Below, in pieces: positions 1 to 7,139 of a stretch of 64,000 bases of DNA (the stretch's first letter is position 1; every line of letters begins with the position of its first letter). The notes beneath the pieces are model-generated. The model saw only the letters and a list, made by a program, of their open reading frames with translations. It searched no databases and was not told the origin of the DNA. Origin of the DNA: Tunturibacter empetritectus (GTDB taxonomy: Bacteria; Acidobacteriota; Terriglobia; Terriglobales; Acidobacteriaceae); contig NZ_CP132932.1 of NCBI RefSeq assembly GCF_040358985.1, positions 4,464,001 through 4,528,000 on the forward strand, read 5' to 3'. The position numbers and the translations under genes are program-made.

Positions 1-182
1 AGAGTCTGCTGTGTCTCGGCAGATCCGGGAGTGATCAGGTTTTGGTAGATCATGTCTTCAAATTGCACTTGACGTTGTCTGAAACCCGCAGTTCCAGAAT
101 TCGCGAGATTGTTTGCGATAGTGTCCAGATTTGTTTGCTGGGCGCTCATTCCGCTTGCTGCTGTGTATAGTGCACGAATCAT
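1..182 (-). CDS. flgG: Flagellar basal-body rod protein FlgG, N-terminal part (partial)
   Basis: This is the first 60 codons of a distal rod protein; the 3' part lies outside the window. The translation begins MIRALYTAASGMSAQQ and carries the rod/hook-family signature NLANSGTAGF at about residues 27-36, which is the conserved helix and turn of FlgG, FlgF, FlgE and FlgC. FlgG polymerises into the distal rod of the flagellum, outside the inner membrane. The start at 182 is fixed by an AAGGAGC ribosome binding site five bases upstream. It lies 46 bases downstream of flgF on the same strand, the usual flgF-flgG order, so the two are probably one transcript. FlgG and FlgF are paralogues; position after flgF and the MIRALYTAASGM start favour FlgG. 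Confidence 0.9.
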   Translation of the reverse strand, partial: MIRALYTAASGMSAQQTNLDTIANNLANSGTAGFRQRQVQFEDMIYQNLITPGSAETQQT

Positions 183-228
183 TTCAAGCTCCTTGTTCTG
201 TAGATGACTCAGAAATATGGGTCTCTCG

Positions 229-984
229 TCAAACTCGGGGAAGATCCTCTGAGGCCGTTTTATCGAAATCGTTATTGAAGACACTCAACGCTTTTTGCAT
301 CATCTCCGCTTGCCGTTGCATCAACACGAGTTGCATCGTGCCGTGAACGGCGTCTTCATTGGCTCCCTCTACCGAGCCTTGTTCTACCGAGACGTTTGCA
401 GCACTGGGCTTTGCCCCATTAGCGGAAAAGCGGTTGGAACCCTCAGCAGAGAGAACTGATCTATCTGCAAAATCGAAGGTTCCGACCTTACCTACAATTA
501 CGCTGCCGTCTGCTGTCGAAACCGAGATGCTGCCGTCGGGGGATACGTAGATGTTGCCCGTGGGGATGATGATGGGCTTGAGATTGGCGTCGAGCACTGG
601 CTCTGCCTGGCTTGTCTGGAGCATTCCCTTGGGGGAGCGGGAGAAAGCTCCATCTCGTGTGTACCGGATGCCGTTGGAGGTCTGGATGGCGAAGAAGCCC
701 TGCCCTTCGAGCGCCAGGTCGAGCGGATTGCCGGTGGCTTTCAGCTCTCCCTGTCCGAGATCGAGTCGGTTGCCACCTAAGACTCCGAAGCCGTTAACGG
801 ACTGGCCGACCTGCGATGCTGTCTCGGGATCCTGGTCGATGCCGCCTGCAAGAACTCCACTGAAGTAATCGCGTTGGGCACGAAAGCCGGAGGTTCCGGC
901 GTTGGCCAGATTGTTGGCCGCGGTGTCGAGTGCCTGCGTGCGTGCCAAGAGCCCTGTATATGCTGCGTAGAGTCCGCTGTCCAT
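229..984 (-). CDS. flgF: Flagellar basal-body rod protein FlgF (proximal rod)
   Basis: The 251-residue product is a complete FlgF/FlgG-type rod protein. The N terminus MDSGLYAAYTGLLART followed by ANNLANAGTSGF (about residues 23-34) is the flagellar rod signature, and the C-terminal segment with EGANEDAVHGTMQLVLMQRQ matches the conserved C-terminal helix that packs with the N-terminal one in the rod. The length is typical of FlgF. It is exported by the flagellar type III apparatus and so has no cleaved signal peptide. flgG follows 46 bases downstream. The upstream neighbour is a CheY-like regulator gene on the opposite strand. The ribosome binding site is weak, but the start is supported by the conserved N terminus. 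Confidence 0.9.
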   Translation of the reverse strand: MDSGLYAAYTGLLARTQALDTAANNLANAGTSGFRAQRDYFSGVLAGGIDQDPETASQVGQSVNGFGVLGGNRLDLGQGELKATGNPLDLALEGQGFFAIQTSNGIRYTRDGAFSRSPKGMLQTSQAEPVLDANLKPIIIPTGNIYVSPDGSISVSTADGSVIVGKVGTFDFADRSVLSAEGSNRFSANGAKPSAANVSVEQGSVEGANEDAVHGTMQLVLMQRQAEMMQKALSVFNNDFDKTASEDLPRV

Positions 985-1073
985 GCCACGAGCTTATGCA
1001 GTTCGGTGGCCGAAGTTGGAGAGGAGATAGTTAGAAAACGCTAACGGCGTTCATTCAAGGTTGCTGTTGATCT

Positions 1074-1081
1074 GCCGATAC
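1074..1081 (+). promoter_or_regulatory. Possible sigma-28 (FliA-like) -10 element
   Basis: The octamer GCCGATAC differs in one base from the FliA -10 consensus GCCGATAA and lies 20-35 bases before the response-regulator start. The corresponding -35 region (CATTCAAG, about 15 bases upstream) is a poor match to TAAA, so this is only a candidate. The flagellar and chemotaxis context makes it worth recording. Confidence 0.25.
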
Positions 1082-1100
1082 AGTAGTTAGACCAGAAGAT

Positions 1101-1502
1101 GTGTTGGGAGGGTCGGTGCGAGCTCTAATTATTGATGATTCGGCAGTGATGAGGAAGGTTATCGAGCGAGCGTTGCGGCAGGCAGGCCTCGAACTGAGCG
1201 AGGTATTGCAGGCTTCGAATGGGGAGGAGGCGTTGCAGACTCTTCGTGACAATCAAGGTTCGGGTGGGCTGTCGTTGATCCTGAGTGACATCAATATGCC
1301 GGTGATGGATGGGCTGCAGTTTCTGGAGGCTCGGAAGCAGGAGAATCTCGCGCACGGCGTTCCGGTGGTGATGATTACGACGGAGGGCAATGAGAGCTTC
1401 GTGCTGAGGGCGATCGCTGCGGGGGCGCAAGGCTATATCTGCAAGCCGTTCACTGCCGAGCAGGTCAAGGCGCGGGTTCTTCCTCTGTTGCGTGTGGCGT
1501 GA
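1101..1502 (+). CDS. CheY-like single-domain response regulator
   Basis: The 133-residue product is a lone receiver domain. It shows the acidic pair in LIIDDSAVMRKV, the phospho-acceptor Asp in LILSDINMPVMDG, the Thr of MITTEG and the conserved Lys in YICKPF, so all phosphorylation residues are present and there is no output domain. Such proteins signal to the flagellar motor switch or to other receivers. The GTG at 1101 gives the longest form. A second GTG at 1116, preceded by GGGAGGG, gives a protein beginning VRALIIDD, which is nearer the normal CheY N terminus and may be the true start. It is followed 174 bases later by a CheX-like gene and faces away from flgF, which supports a role in motility. 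Confidence 0.88.
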   Translation: MLGGSVRALIIDDSAVMRKVIERALRQAGLELSEVLQASNGEEALQTLRDNQGSGGLSLILSDINMPVMDGLQFLEARKQENLAHGVPVVMITTEGNESFVLRAIAAGAQGYICKPFTAEQVKARVLPLLRVA

Positions 1503-1676
1503 GCGATTCTGTTGCTGCTCGTGCGGGTTGAGCCTTTCGGTTGGAACCTGGTTCGTTGAGATGAGTTGGAGCTTTGCTGATTGCATCGCTTCGATCTTGA
1601 TTTGTTGGTTGGTCGGTTGGTTGAGAGTTGCTTGAGTGATTGCGGAACATAAACCTGGAGCGGGAAGAGGACGATT

Positions 1677-2129
1677 GTGTCAAATACGCAGGATGAGGCA
1701 GTGACTCGGCTGGATTCGGCTGTCGCAGAGGTTTTTGAGACGATGCTGGAGCGCAGTTGCGATCCCTTGGAGGGTGAGGTCGACACGGTGGAGGGGCGGA
1801 TCGTGGCGAGGATTCAGTTTACTGGTGCGGTGGACGGGGAGTGCCTGTTGTATGCGAGTCAGGCTACGGCGTCGGTGACTGCGGAGGCTCTGCTGGGGAC
1901 GCCGTCCGAGCCGCACGATCCGATGGTGGACGATGCGATCGGGGAGCTTTGCAATATGATCGCCGGCGGATGGAAGAGCAAGCTTGCCTCTCCGGACTCC
2001 AACTGCACGATCTCGACCCCTGCCGTCACTCGGAATGGACTTGAGGGCTATCAGGCGAGGTTCGGGACCAAGTTTAGCCGGAAGTATTCTTTTCAGGGGA
2101 ATGTGTTCGGCGTCGTACTTGCGTTCTAG
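1677..2129 (+). CDS. CheX/CheC-like chemotaxis phosphatase domain protein
   Basis: The 150-residue product resembles the CheX branch of the CheC/CheX/FliY phosphatases that dephosphorylate CheY-P. The active-site helix motif is visible as DDAIGELCNMIAGG, with the key Glu and Asn spaced E-x2-N and a conserved Pro about 22 residues further on in TISTP. The N-terminal half (AEVFETMLERSCDP) and the C-terminal FSRKYSFQGNVFGVVLAF fit the same fold. The GTG start is preceded by AGAGGA. Together with the CheY-like gene just upstream it would form a receiver and phosphatase pair. The exact partner CheY cannot be told from sequence. Confidence 0.82.
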   Translation: MSNTQDEAVTRLDSAVAEVFETMLERSCDPLEGEVDTVEGRIVARIQFTGAVDGECLLYASQATASVTAEALLGTPSEPHDPMVDDAIGELCNMIAGGWKSKLASPDSNCTISTPAVTRNGLEGYQARFGTKFSRKYSFQGNVFGVVLAF

Positions 2130-2152
2130 TAAGGGCCCCCCCCTATTACCCG

Positions 2153-2185
2153 CGCGTAAGTCTATTCTTTGTAACGACTTACGCG
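2153..2185. terminator. Stem-loop after the CheX-like gene
   Basis: CGCGTAAGTC and GACTTACGCG form a perfect 10-bp stem around a 13-base loop, 23 bases past the CheX-like stop codon. No T-run follows on either strand, so it may be a factor-dependent or mRNA-stabilising 3' hairpin rather than a classic intrinsic terminator. Confidence 0.4.
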
Positions 2186-2569
2186 GAATAGGTCTCCGCA
2201 AAATATTCATTCCAAACAGGTTGCTTGCAGATTCGTGATGGCAAAGGGCTTACGGAGAATCTGCGGTGATGGTAACCACGGCGAATGCAAGGGAGACGCA
2301 GAAATGCAAATGCGGGGTTTCTCCGCGGCGCGGACCACGATAAGACTGTGGTTCGTTTTGGTCGAAATAACGGTTCTTTTGCGACTTTTTGCGGATAGAT
2401 CTCTGTATTCAGTATAGCTGGTGGTACGTAACTAATGTGCCATGCGGATCTGTCTGATGGAAAGGCACTTAGCCTCGTGTGGGGCTTGACAGGATTTTGC
2501 TGAGAGCAATGGCGGTGAGGGACAAGGCGTTAACGATCTGCATTTGGCAGGAGTGGGGAAGATTCTGGG

Positions 2570-2598
2570 TTGACAGCATACCAACTGGTTGGTATTTT
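2570..2598 (+). promoter_or_regulatory. tetR promoter with operator in the spacer
   Basis: TTGACA (2570-2575), a 17-base spacer and TATTTT (2593-2598) form a good sigma-70 type promoter. The spacer and the start of the -10 are occupied by a perfect inverted repeat at 2578-2595: ATACCAAC, TG, GTTGGTAT. A TetR dimer bound there would block RNA polymerase, so autoregulation of the downstream tetR cassette is the simplest reading. The tetR start codon lies 24 bases after the -10. Confidence 0.75.
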
Positions 2599-2621
2599 AT
2601 TTCCATCAGAGACCTCTTCTC

Positions 2622-3245
2622 ATGATCGATATCCAGCACGAATCGAAGACGAAGTTCCTGGATGCGGCAATGCACGTGATTCGCGTGAAGGGTTACACCG
2701 CTACGCGCATTGAAGATGTCTGCGAAGAGGCAGGCCTGACCAAGGGAAGCTTCTTTCACCACTTCAAGAGCAAGGAAGAGTTGGCTACGGCTGCGGCGGA
2801 TCACTGGAGCGAGGTTACGAGCGGGTTGTTTGCGTATGCTCCGTATCGCGAGCTTTCCGATCCGCTGGATCGTGTTCTTGCCTATGTGGACTTCCGCAAG
2901 GCGATCCTGCTGGGAAGACCGCTGTGTGACTTTACGTGCCTGGTGGGTACGATGGTGCAGGAGGTGTACGACACCAATCCTCTGATACGAGAGGCGTGCA
3001 ACCGGAGCATCAGCGAGCATGCGGCGACTGTGGAGGCGGACATCGCGGAGGCTATGCAGAGGCATGGCATGGAGGTGGAGTGGACTGCGCAGAGTCTGGC
3101 ACTTTACATACAAGCGACGCTGCAAGGAGCGTTCGTCCTTGCCAAGGCCAAGAGTGGCCCCGAGATTGCACTCTCCTGTATCGATCATTTACACCGGTAT
3201 ATTGAGATGTTGTTTCTCAATCGATTCCAGGAGAGCACTTCATGA
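2622..3245 (+). CDS. TetR family transcriptional regulator
   Basis: The 207-residue protein has a TetR N-terminal DNA-binding domain. KTKFLDAAMHVIRVKGY is helix 1, and IEDVCEEAGLTKGSFFHHFKSKEEL carries the helix-turn-helix with the usual KGSFFHHF recognition helix. The remainder is an all-helical ligand and dimer domain with several Cys residues. I chose the ATG at 2622 rather than an in-frame TTG at 2589, because 2589 lies inside the operator and promoter. The stop overlaps the next gene by four bases (ATGA), so translation is probably coupled. It is expected to repress its own promoter through the inverted repeat at 2578-2595. The ligand is unknown. Confidence 0.9.
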   Translation: MIDIQHESKTKFLDAAMHVIRVKGYTATRIEDVCEEAGLTKGSFFHHFKSKEELATAAADHWSEVTSGLFAYAPYRELSDPLDRVLAYVDFRKAILLGRPLCDFTCLVGTMVQEVYDTNPLIREACNRSISEHAATVEADIAEAMQRHGMEVEWTAQSLALYIQATLQGAFVLAKAKSGPEIALSCIDHLHRYIEMLFLNRFQESTS

Positions 3246-3754
3246 CAGAGGTTCCACAGCAGGGAGTTAAGACAGTTTCTGATGGGTTGGAATCGCCGCG
3301 GTTTGAAGACGGAAGGCCGATGTTGCTGGCTGGACTGCGGGGTGAGTACACGATGGCGACGATGCCAGAGATTCCGGCGCTGTGGCAGCGTTTTGCTGCT
3401 TACCTGGGCAAGATCCCCGGACAGATTGGCAGGGTGGCTTACGGGATTTGTTTTCCTTCGTCGGATGGTTTTGGCTACATGGCGGGTGTCGAGGTACAGA
3501 GTGCGGAGGGTCTGCCTGAAGGGTTCAGCGTGGTGACGATGCCGGTAGAGCGATATGCGGTGTTCACGCACAGGGGCCATGTGTCGAAGCTGGCGGAGAC
3601 CTGCCGCGCGATTGAGCATGAGTGGCTGCCAAGGTCCCAATACTCGTTCGCGTTGGGGACGCCAGGGGCACCGGGTTTCTTCGAACGCTATGGCGAGAGC
3701 TTTGATCCGAAGATCGGCGCTGGGGATGTTGAGGTGTGGGTGCCGATTCGTTAG
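3242..3754 (+). CDS. GyrI-like / AraC effector-binding domain protein
   Basis: The 170-residue protein is a stand-alone GyrI-like small-molecule-binding domain. Recognisable parts are the opening strand with LAGLRGEYTM, the segment ALWQRFAAYLGKIPG, YGICFPSSDGFGYMAGVEV, the MPVERYAVFTHRGHV strand and the terminal VEVWVPIR, which is a common ending of this fold (compare the C-terminal domains of Rob and BmrR). No DNA-binding or membrane part is present. It starts within the tetR stop codon and so belongs to the same transcript. It could be a drug-binding or sequestering accessory to the TetR, or a hydrolase of the GyrI-like type; sequence alone does not decide. Confidence 0.8.
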   Translation: MTEVPQQGVKTVSDGLESPRFEDGRPMLLAGLRGEYTMATMPEIPALWQRFAAYLGKIPGQIGRVAYGICFPSSDGFGYMAGVEVQSAEGLPEGFSVVTMPVERYAVFTHRGHVSKLAETCRAIEHEWLPRSQYSFALGTPGAPGFFERYGESFDPKIGAGDVEVWVPIR

Positions 3755-3818
3755 GACTGACGTTTGCTTTTGAAGGTGCAGCAATGGGCCGTGCAGCTAA
3801 CTAGAGAGGAGAACCACG

Positions 3819-4274
3819 ATGGCGACAGCGACGATGCAGACCGATGTTTCGAAGGATGAGGCTGAAGTTCTGGCGGTGATCGATCAACTCCGCAAGATGA
3901 ATCATGAGAAAGATGCTGCCGGATTTGCAGCGTTGTTCGCGGCGGATGTGGCCGACTACAATCTGGCTCCGCCGCTCTCTCATCGTGGAATCGATCTCCG
4001 CGAGAAGCAGGCGTGGTTTGATTCCTGGGATGGGCCGGTGGAGGTGGAAGCGCGCGATTTTGAGGTGACGGTCAGCGGCGATGTTGCGTTCTGCCATGGC
4101 TTTATGCACATGAACGCGACCTCCAAAACAGCAGCGCGACTGGTGAGCTTCTGGATGCGTTCTACTCTTCAGTTGAAGAGAGAGGCTGGTCAGTGGAGGA
4201 TCACACACTCCCATACGTCGGTGCCGTTTTATATGGATGGCAGTCTGCGGCCGGCATTCGATCTTCAACCGTAA
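3819..4274 (+). CDS. SnoaL-like (NTF2-fold) protein
   Basis: The 151-residue product looks like an NTF2-fold SnoaL or ketosteroid-isomerase-like protein. It opens with DEAEVLAVIDQLRKMNHEKDAAGFAALFAADVADYNLAPP, the typical helix and pocket strand, and ends with the strand pattern of SFWMRSTLQLKREAGQWRITHSHTSVPF. A strong ribosome binding site (GAGAGGAGA) precedes the ATG. It is the third gene of the tetR cassette. Family members range from isomerases and cyclases to non-catalytic binding proteins, so no reaction is assigned. Confidence 0.8.
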   Translation: MATATMQTDVSKDEAEVLAVIDQLRKMNHEKDAAGFAALFAADVADYNLAPPLSHRGIDLREKQAWFDSWDGPVEVEARDFEVTVSGDVAFCHGFMHMNATSKTAARLVSFWMRSTLQLKREAGQWRITHSHTSVPFYMDGSLRPAFDLQP

Positions 4275-4339
4275 ACGATGCATTGAAGCAAACAACCGAG
4301 TTGAAGAGTCTAGATGATTCGGGTCGCAGGGAGACAACA

Positions 4340-4804
4340 TTGATCGATACTCCACAGATCGTTGAGACCGTTACGCTGCCGATGGCCTTTCTTCCTCTCA
4401 AGGTTCCGGCGTCGGAGATACGAAAGATTATGATTCCCGGGTTGAACGAGGTGAAGGCCGCGGTTGCCGCACAAGGGATTGCCGAGGCCGGACCCTGGTT
4501 TACTCACCATCTGAGGAAGCCGAAGGACACGTTTGACTTCGAGATTTGCGTGCCGGTTGCTACGCCGATTGTGACTGCGGGCCGGGTGCAGGCTGGAGCG
4601 TGGCCTGCGATGAAGCTGGTGAGGACGGTCTACCACGGGGACTACTCGGGGCTTGGCGGGGGATGGGGTGAATTTGAGGCCTGGATTGCGAAGAGTGGGT
4701 ATAAGACTGCAGACGATCTATGGGAGCGATATCTTACCGGCATGGAGGCTGGTCCGGACCCGGCTAACTGGCGGACGGAGTTGAGTCGGCCGCAGATTGC
4801 GTAG
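4340..4804 (+). CDS. Second GyrI-like effector-binding protein
   Basis: About 154 residues from the TTG at 4340, which has GGGAGA eight bases upstream. A longer reading from an ATG at 4193 would overlap the preceding gene by 80 bases and adds sequence unlike the family. The body fits a GyrI-like ligand-binding domain: PQIVETVTLPMAFLPLKVP, FTHHLRKPKDTFDFEICVPV, the WPAMKLVRTVYHGDYSGLGGGW segment and a terminal WRTELSRPQ. It is a different subfamily from the GyrI-like protein two genes upstream. A TTG at 4283 is another possible start. It is the last gene of the tetR cassette. Confidence 0.72.
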   Translation: MIDTPQIVETVTLPMAFLPLKVPASEIRKIMIPGLNEVKAAVAAQGIAEAGPWFTHHLRKPKDTFDFEICVPVATPIVTAGRVQAGAWPAMKLVRTVYHGDYSGLGGGWGEFEAWIAKSGYKTADDLWERYLTGMEAGPDPANWRTELSRPQIA

Positions 4805-4833
4805 GAATAAAACGTAGCGAATGTTGATACAAA

Positions 4834-4866
4834 TACGGGGATCCTTCACTCCGTTGGGATGACGAC
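4834..4866 (+). repeat. Intergenic GGGATCC repeat (family R2), copy 1
   Basis: ACGGGGATCCTTCACTCCG followed by TTGGGATGACGAC resembles the copies at 4918, 29289 and 30024. All share a GGGATC core and pyrimidine-rich CTTCG/CTCCG runs ending in GATGACG, and all lie between genes. Confidence 0.5.
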
Positions 4867-4917
4867 TTAAGAGGTAAGTGGAAATGGTACGAACGATTTG
4901 GGCAGAATGGGATTCGT

Positions 4918-4957
4918 CGGGATCCTTCCCTTCGACTTCGCTCAGGGGCAGGATGAC
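4918..4957 (+). repeat. Intergenic GGGATCC repeat (family R2), copy 2
   Basis: CGGGATCCTTCCCTTCGACT followed by TCGCTCAGGGGCAGGATGAC is the fuller form of the R2 repeat. It lies 52 bases after copy 1, in the same gap between the tetR cassette and the terminator of the next gene. Confidence 0.55.
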
Positions 4958-4995
4958 AGCAAAGTTCTAATACGGGCTTCGCAACTCGACCGCGC

Positions 4996-5035
4996 AAAAA
5001 AACCCGGTCCGCTGGATGCGGAGGCCGGGCTTTTT
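4996..5035. terminator. Bidirectional intrinsic terminator
   Basis: A run of A, then CCCGGTCCGC, a short loop, GCGGAGGCCGGG, C and TTTTT form a GC-rich hairpin flanked by A and T runs. It can stop the tetR cassette from the left and the minus-strand gene ending at 5067 from the right, which fits the convergent arrangement. Confidence 0.8.
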
Positions 5036-5066
5036 GCGAGTCGCTTATTTTGCAGATCGTGAGGGA

Positions 5067-6026
5067 CTACTTGACTACGGACTGGAAGAGGGGTGAGGTG
5101 AGGAGGCTGGCGAACTGGCTGTCGGAGGAGGAGTAGGAGACGGTCAGGGTACCGGCGTTGGAGTCGATGGTGGTCTGATCGAGCGCGGACTTCTCGAGCG
5201 GGGTGCCGGAGTTCTTTTTGAGGATCGAAACACCCTTCATCAGGGTGGCGGCGGTGGCGGCGGTGAGGGTGTCGGACATAACGACAGCCATGTCGAACTT
5301 GACGCCGTTCTGGAAGTCCATGGTGTAGCGGCTGCTCTTCATGCGGTTCTTGACGGTGTCGTAGTCGGTGAGTTGAGAGGCGTCACCCAGGACGCCCTTC
5401 ATCATGGTCTGGGTGCCCTTGGCATCGAGCAGGCTCCATACGGCCTTGGTATCGACGACGCCCATCTCGTTAACCATGTCGCCGTTGGAGAGGAAGTCGG
5501 GGTTCATGCCGTCACGTGCGTCCATGGCTTCCCTGACGGCGTCTTTGTCTCCGAAGACCATGGTGGTCTGGTTAAGGAATACGACGCTCATGCCGTTGGC
5601 GCCCATGGGATAGACGCTGTTGTTGCGGATCATGGTGGGCTTGACCTTGTTCTTGGTGAAGTTGGCCATGACCTCGCGGGTGTGGAACTGACCCTGAGCG
5701 ATGCCTACAATGCGGGTTCCGTCACCCTTCTGGTCGCGGAAGGCGGCAAAGGCGAGGACGTCAGCGTCCTGGTCGACCTTAAGGCCGGAGCTCTTGAGAG
5801 CGGTCTCGAGGCGCTTGAGTTCGGGGGGAAGGACGCGGTCTTTGAGATCCATCGCGGCGGGGGAGTTCTGCATGGCGCGGTAGTCGACGACGATGAGCTG
5901 CTGAATCTCTTTGGGCAGGGCCGACTTAGCGTCGCTGGAGAGCTGCGCAGCGGAGGCGAAGTTAGTTGCCAGCATGGTCGCCATGACGACGGCGGTGGTG
6001 AAGAGGTTGCACTTGATAGTGTTCAT
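5067..6026 (-). CDS. Exported hypothetical protein
   Basis: The 319-residue product has a clear signal peptide (MNTIKCNLFTTAVVMATMLA, with a cleavage-type end NFASA-AQ near residue 27). The mature part alternates helices and strands with no catalytic motif that I recognise; LPKEIQQLIVVDYRAMQNSP near the start and FDMAVVMSDTLTAATAATL near residue 245 are its most distinctive parts. I believe it is a conserved acidobacterial protein of unknown function. The ATG is supported by AAAGGAAAC upstream. It is monocistronic, with a strong terminator directly after the stop. Confidence 0.75.
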   Translation of the reverse strand: MNTIKCNLFTTAVVMATMLATNFASAAQLSSDAKSALPKEIQQLIVVDYRAMQNSPAAMDLKDRVLPPELKRLETALKSSGLKVDQDADVLAFAAFRDQKGDGTRIVGIAQGQFHTREVMANFTKNKVKPTMIRNNSVYPMGANGMSVVFLNQTTMVFGDKDAVREAMDARDGMNPDFLSNGDMVNEMGVVDTKAVWSLLDAKGTQTMMKGVLGDASQLTDYDTVKNRMKSSRYTMDFQNGVKFDMAVVMSDTLTAATAATLMKGVSILKKNSGTPLEKSALDQTTIDSNAGTLTVSYSSSDSQFASLLTSPLFQSVVK

Positions 6027-6172
6027 TGTTTCCTTTACTCCTTGAGCTACTGGCAGTGTAGCTGCAATACCACCATTGTTCCGTGAATACGCGCTAGTTG
6101 CAAGACTGGATGGGTCATGTTTCTGTTAGCAAGCTTGCTACTTTCGTGGTAGTAGCGGCGATTTTGGCGATT

Positions 6173-7093
6173 CTAATGCTGTGGCCACGCGATTGGGGAG
6201 TGGAGCCTGCGCTCGAGGACCTTGCCGTCGGGATCGAAGCCAGTGATTTGACGTACCCAATCGGAATCGGGCTCATAGGCGGCCTGTGGGATGAGGCCTA
6301 TAAGCTCAGCATCACCAATGAGGACGCCGTGGCGCTGGGCAAGATGCTGGACGGTGGCGTGGACGTGGTGCATAGGGGTGATGCGGAAGTCGGTGACGTT
6401 CATGCTGACCTGGGCGCGGCCGTTGGCGAGAACGCCGATGGCTTTGACGCCATGGAGGCCGCCATTGGCGGCGCGGATATCGCGGGCGATGGCACGGGCG
6501 GCGGCGATATCGGGCTGTTGGAGGTGGATGTTGTAGGCGATGAGGAAGCTGCGTGCTCCGACGGCGGAGGCTCCGGCGGTGGCGTGGAGTTCGGGGCCGC
6601 CGATGTCGGGGCGGCGGGTGGCGTCGCGGAGGGCGGCGTCGCGAAGGCCTTCGAACTGGCCGCGGCGGACATCTTCGAGGAGGACGCGGTCGGGGCGGGC
6701 GGCTGCGGCTCCGTAGAAGTAGACAGGGACACCGTAGCGCCGCCAGATAAGGAGACCGGCCTGGCGGGCGAGGACGGCGCAGTCGGCGAGGGAGGCTCCG
6801 CTGACGGGGATGAAGGGGATGACGTCAGCGGCGCCGATGCGGGGGTGGACGCCATTTTGCGCGGTGAGGTTGATGAGCTCAGCGGCTTTGCCTGCGGCAC
6901 GGACAGCGGCTTCGACGATGCCTTCGGGCGAGCCGGCGAAGGTGACGACGGAGCGGTTGTGGGCGGTGTCGAGGGACCAGTCCAGGAGGCGCACGCCGTC
7001 GACCTGCGTGGCGGCGACGATCTGCTCGACTTTGGCGGCGTCGGTGCCTTCCGAGAAGTTGGGGACGCACTCGATGATGGCTTCTGGGTTCAT
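6173..7093 (-). CDS. ftcD: Glutamate formimidoyltransferase
   Basis: About 306 residues. This cytosolic enzyme moves the formimino group of N-formimino-L-glutamate to tetrahydrofolate, a late step of one histidine-degradation route. The family signature is plain: ECVPNFSEG at the N terminus, DTAHNRSVVTF, GVHPRIGAADVIPFIPV, and LIAYNIHL with QVSMNVTDF later. The cyclodeaminase domain found in the bifunctional animal enzyme is absent, as usual for bacteria. I chose the ATG at 7093; a TTG at 7108 adds five residues. No other hut gene is nearby. It follows the PagL-like gene by 47 bases on the same strand. Confidence 0.9.
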   Translation of the reverse strand: MNPEAIIECVPNFSEGTDAAKVEQIVAATQVDGVRLLDWSLDTAHNRSVVTFAGSPEGIVEAAVRAAGKAAELINLTAQNGVHPRIGAADVIPFIPVSGASLADCAVLARQAGLLIWRRYGVPVYFYGAAAARPDRVLLEDVRRGQFEGLRDAALRDATRRPDIGGPELHATAGASAVGARSFLIAYNIHLQQPDIAAARAIARDIRAANGGLHGVKAIGVLANGRAQVSMNVTDFRITPMHHVHATVQHLAQRHGVLIGDAELIGLIPQAAYEPDSDWVRQITGFDPDGKVLERRLHSPIAWPQH

Positions 7094-7139
7094 TTTGAGT
7101 TTGTGCAATTACTTTGTGGTTCGTGAAGTGGTGTCGAGA

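Larger units (their letters stand above)
2130..2621. other. Gene-free stretch between the CheX-like gene and tetR
   Basis: No convincing gene is seen in these 490 bases. The stretch holds an eight-C homopolymer just after the CheX-like stop, a 10-bp stem-loop at 2153-2185, and at its right end the tetR promoter and operator. The middle part, 2190-2560, shows short GC-rich direct and inverted fragments but nothing I can name. Confidence 0.5.

Noticed and set aside
985-1060. Possible sigma-54 promoter (GG-N10-GC) upstream of flgF
   Set aside because: The -24/-12 dinucleotides are there, but the rest matches TGGCAC/TTGC poorly and the start codon would be too near.
2143-2151. Eight-C homopolymer as a phase-variable tract
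   Set aside because: It lies after a stop codon and touches no reading frame or promoter element, so slippage would have no visible effect.
2486-2514. Second TTGACA upstream of tetR
   Set aside because: No -10 hexamer is found at 16 to 18 bases; the TTGACA at 2570 fits far better.
6098-7126. Long plus-strand open frame (342 codons) opposite ftcD
   Set aside because: It mirrors the codon pattern of the clear formimidoyltransferase gene on the other strand; its product is a Gly/Asp/Ala-rich string with no family likeness.
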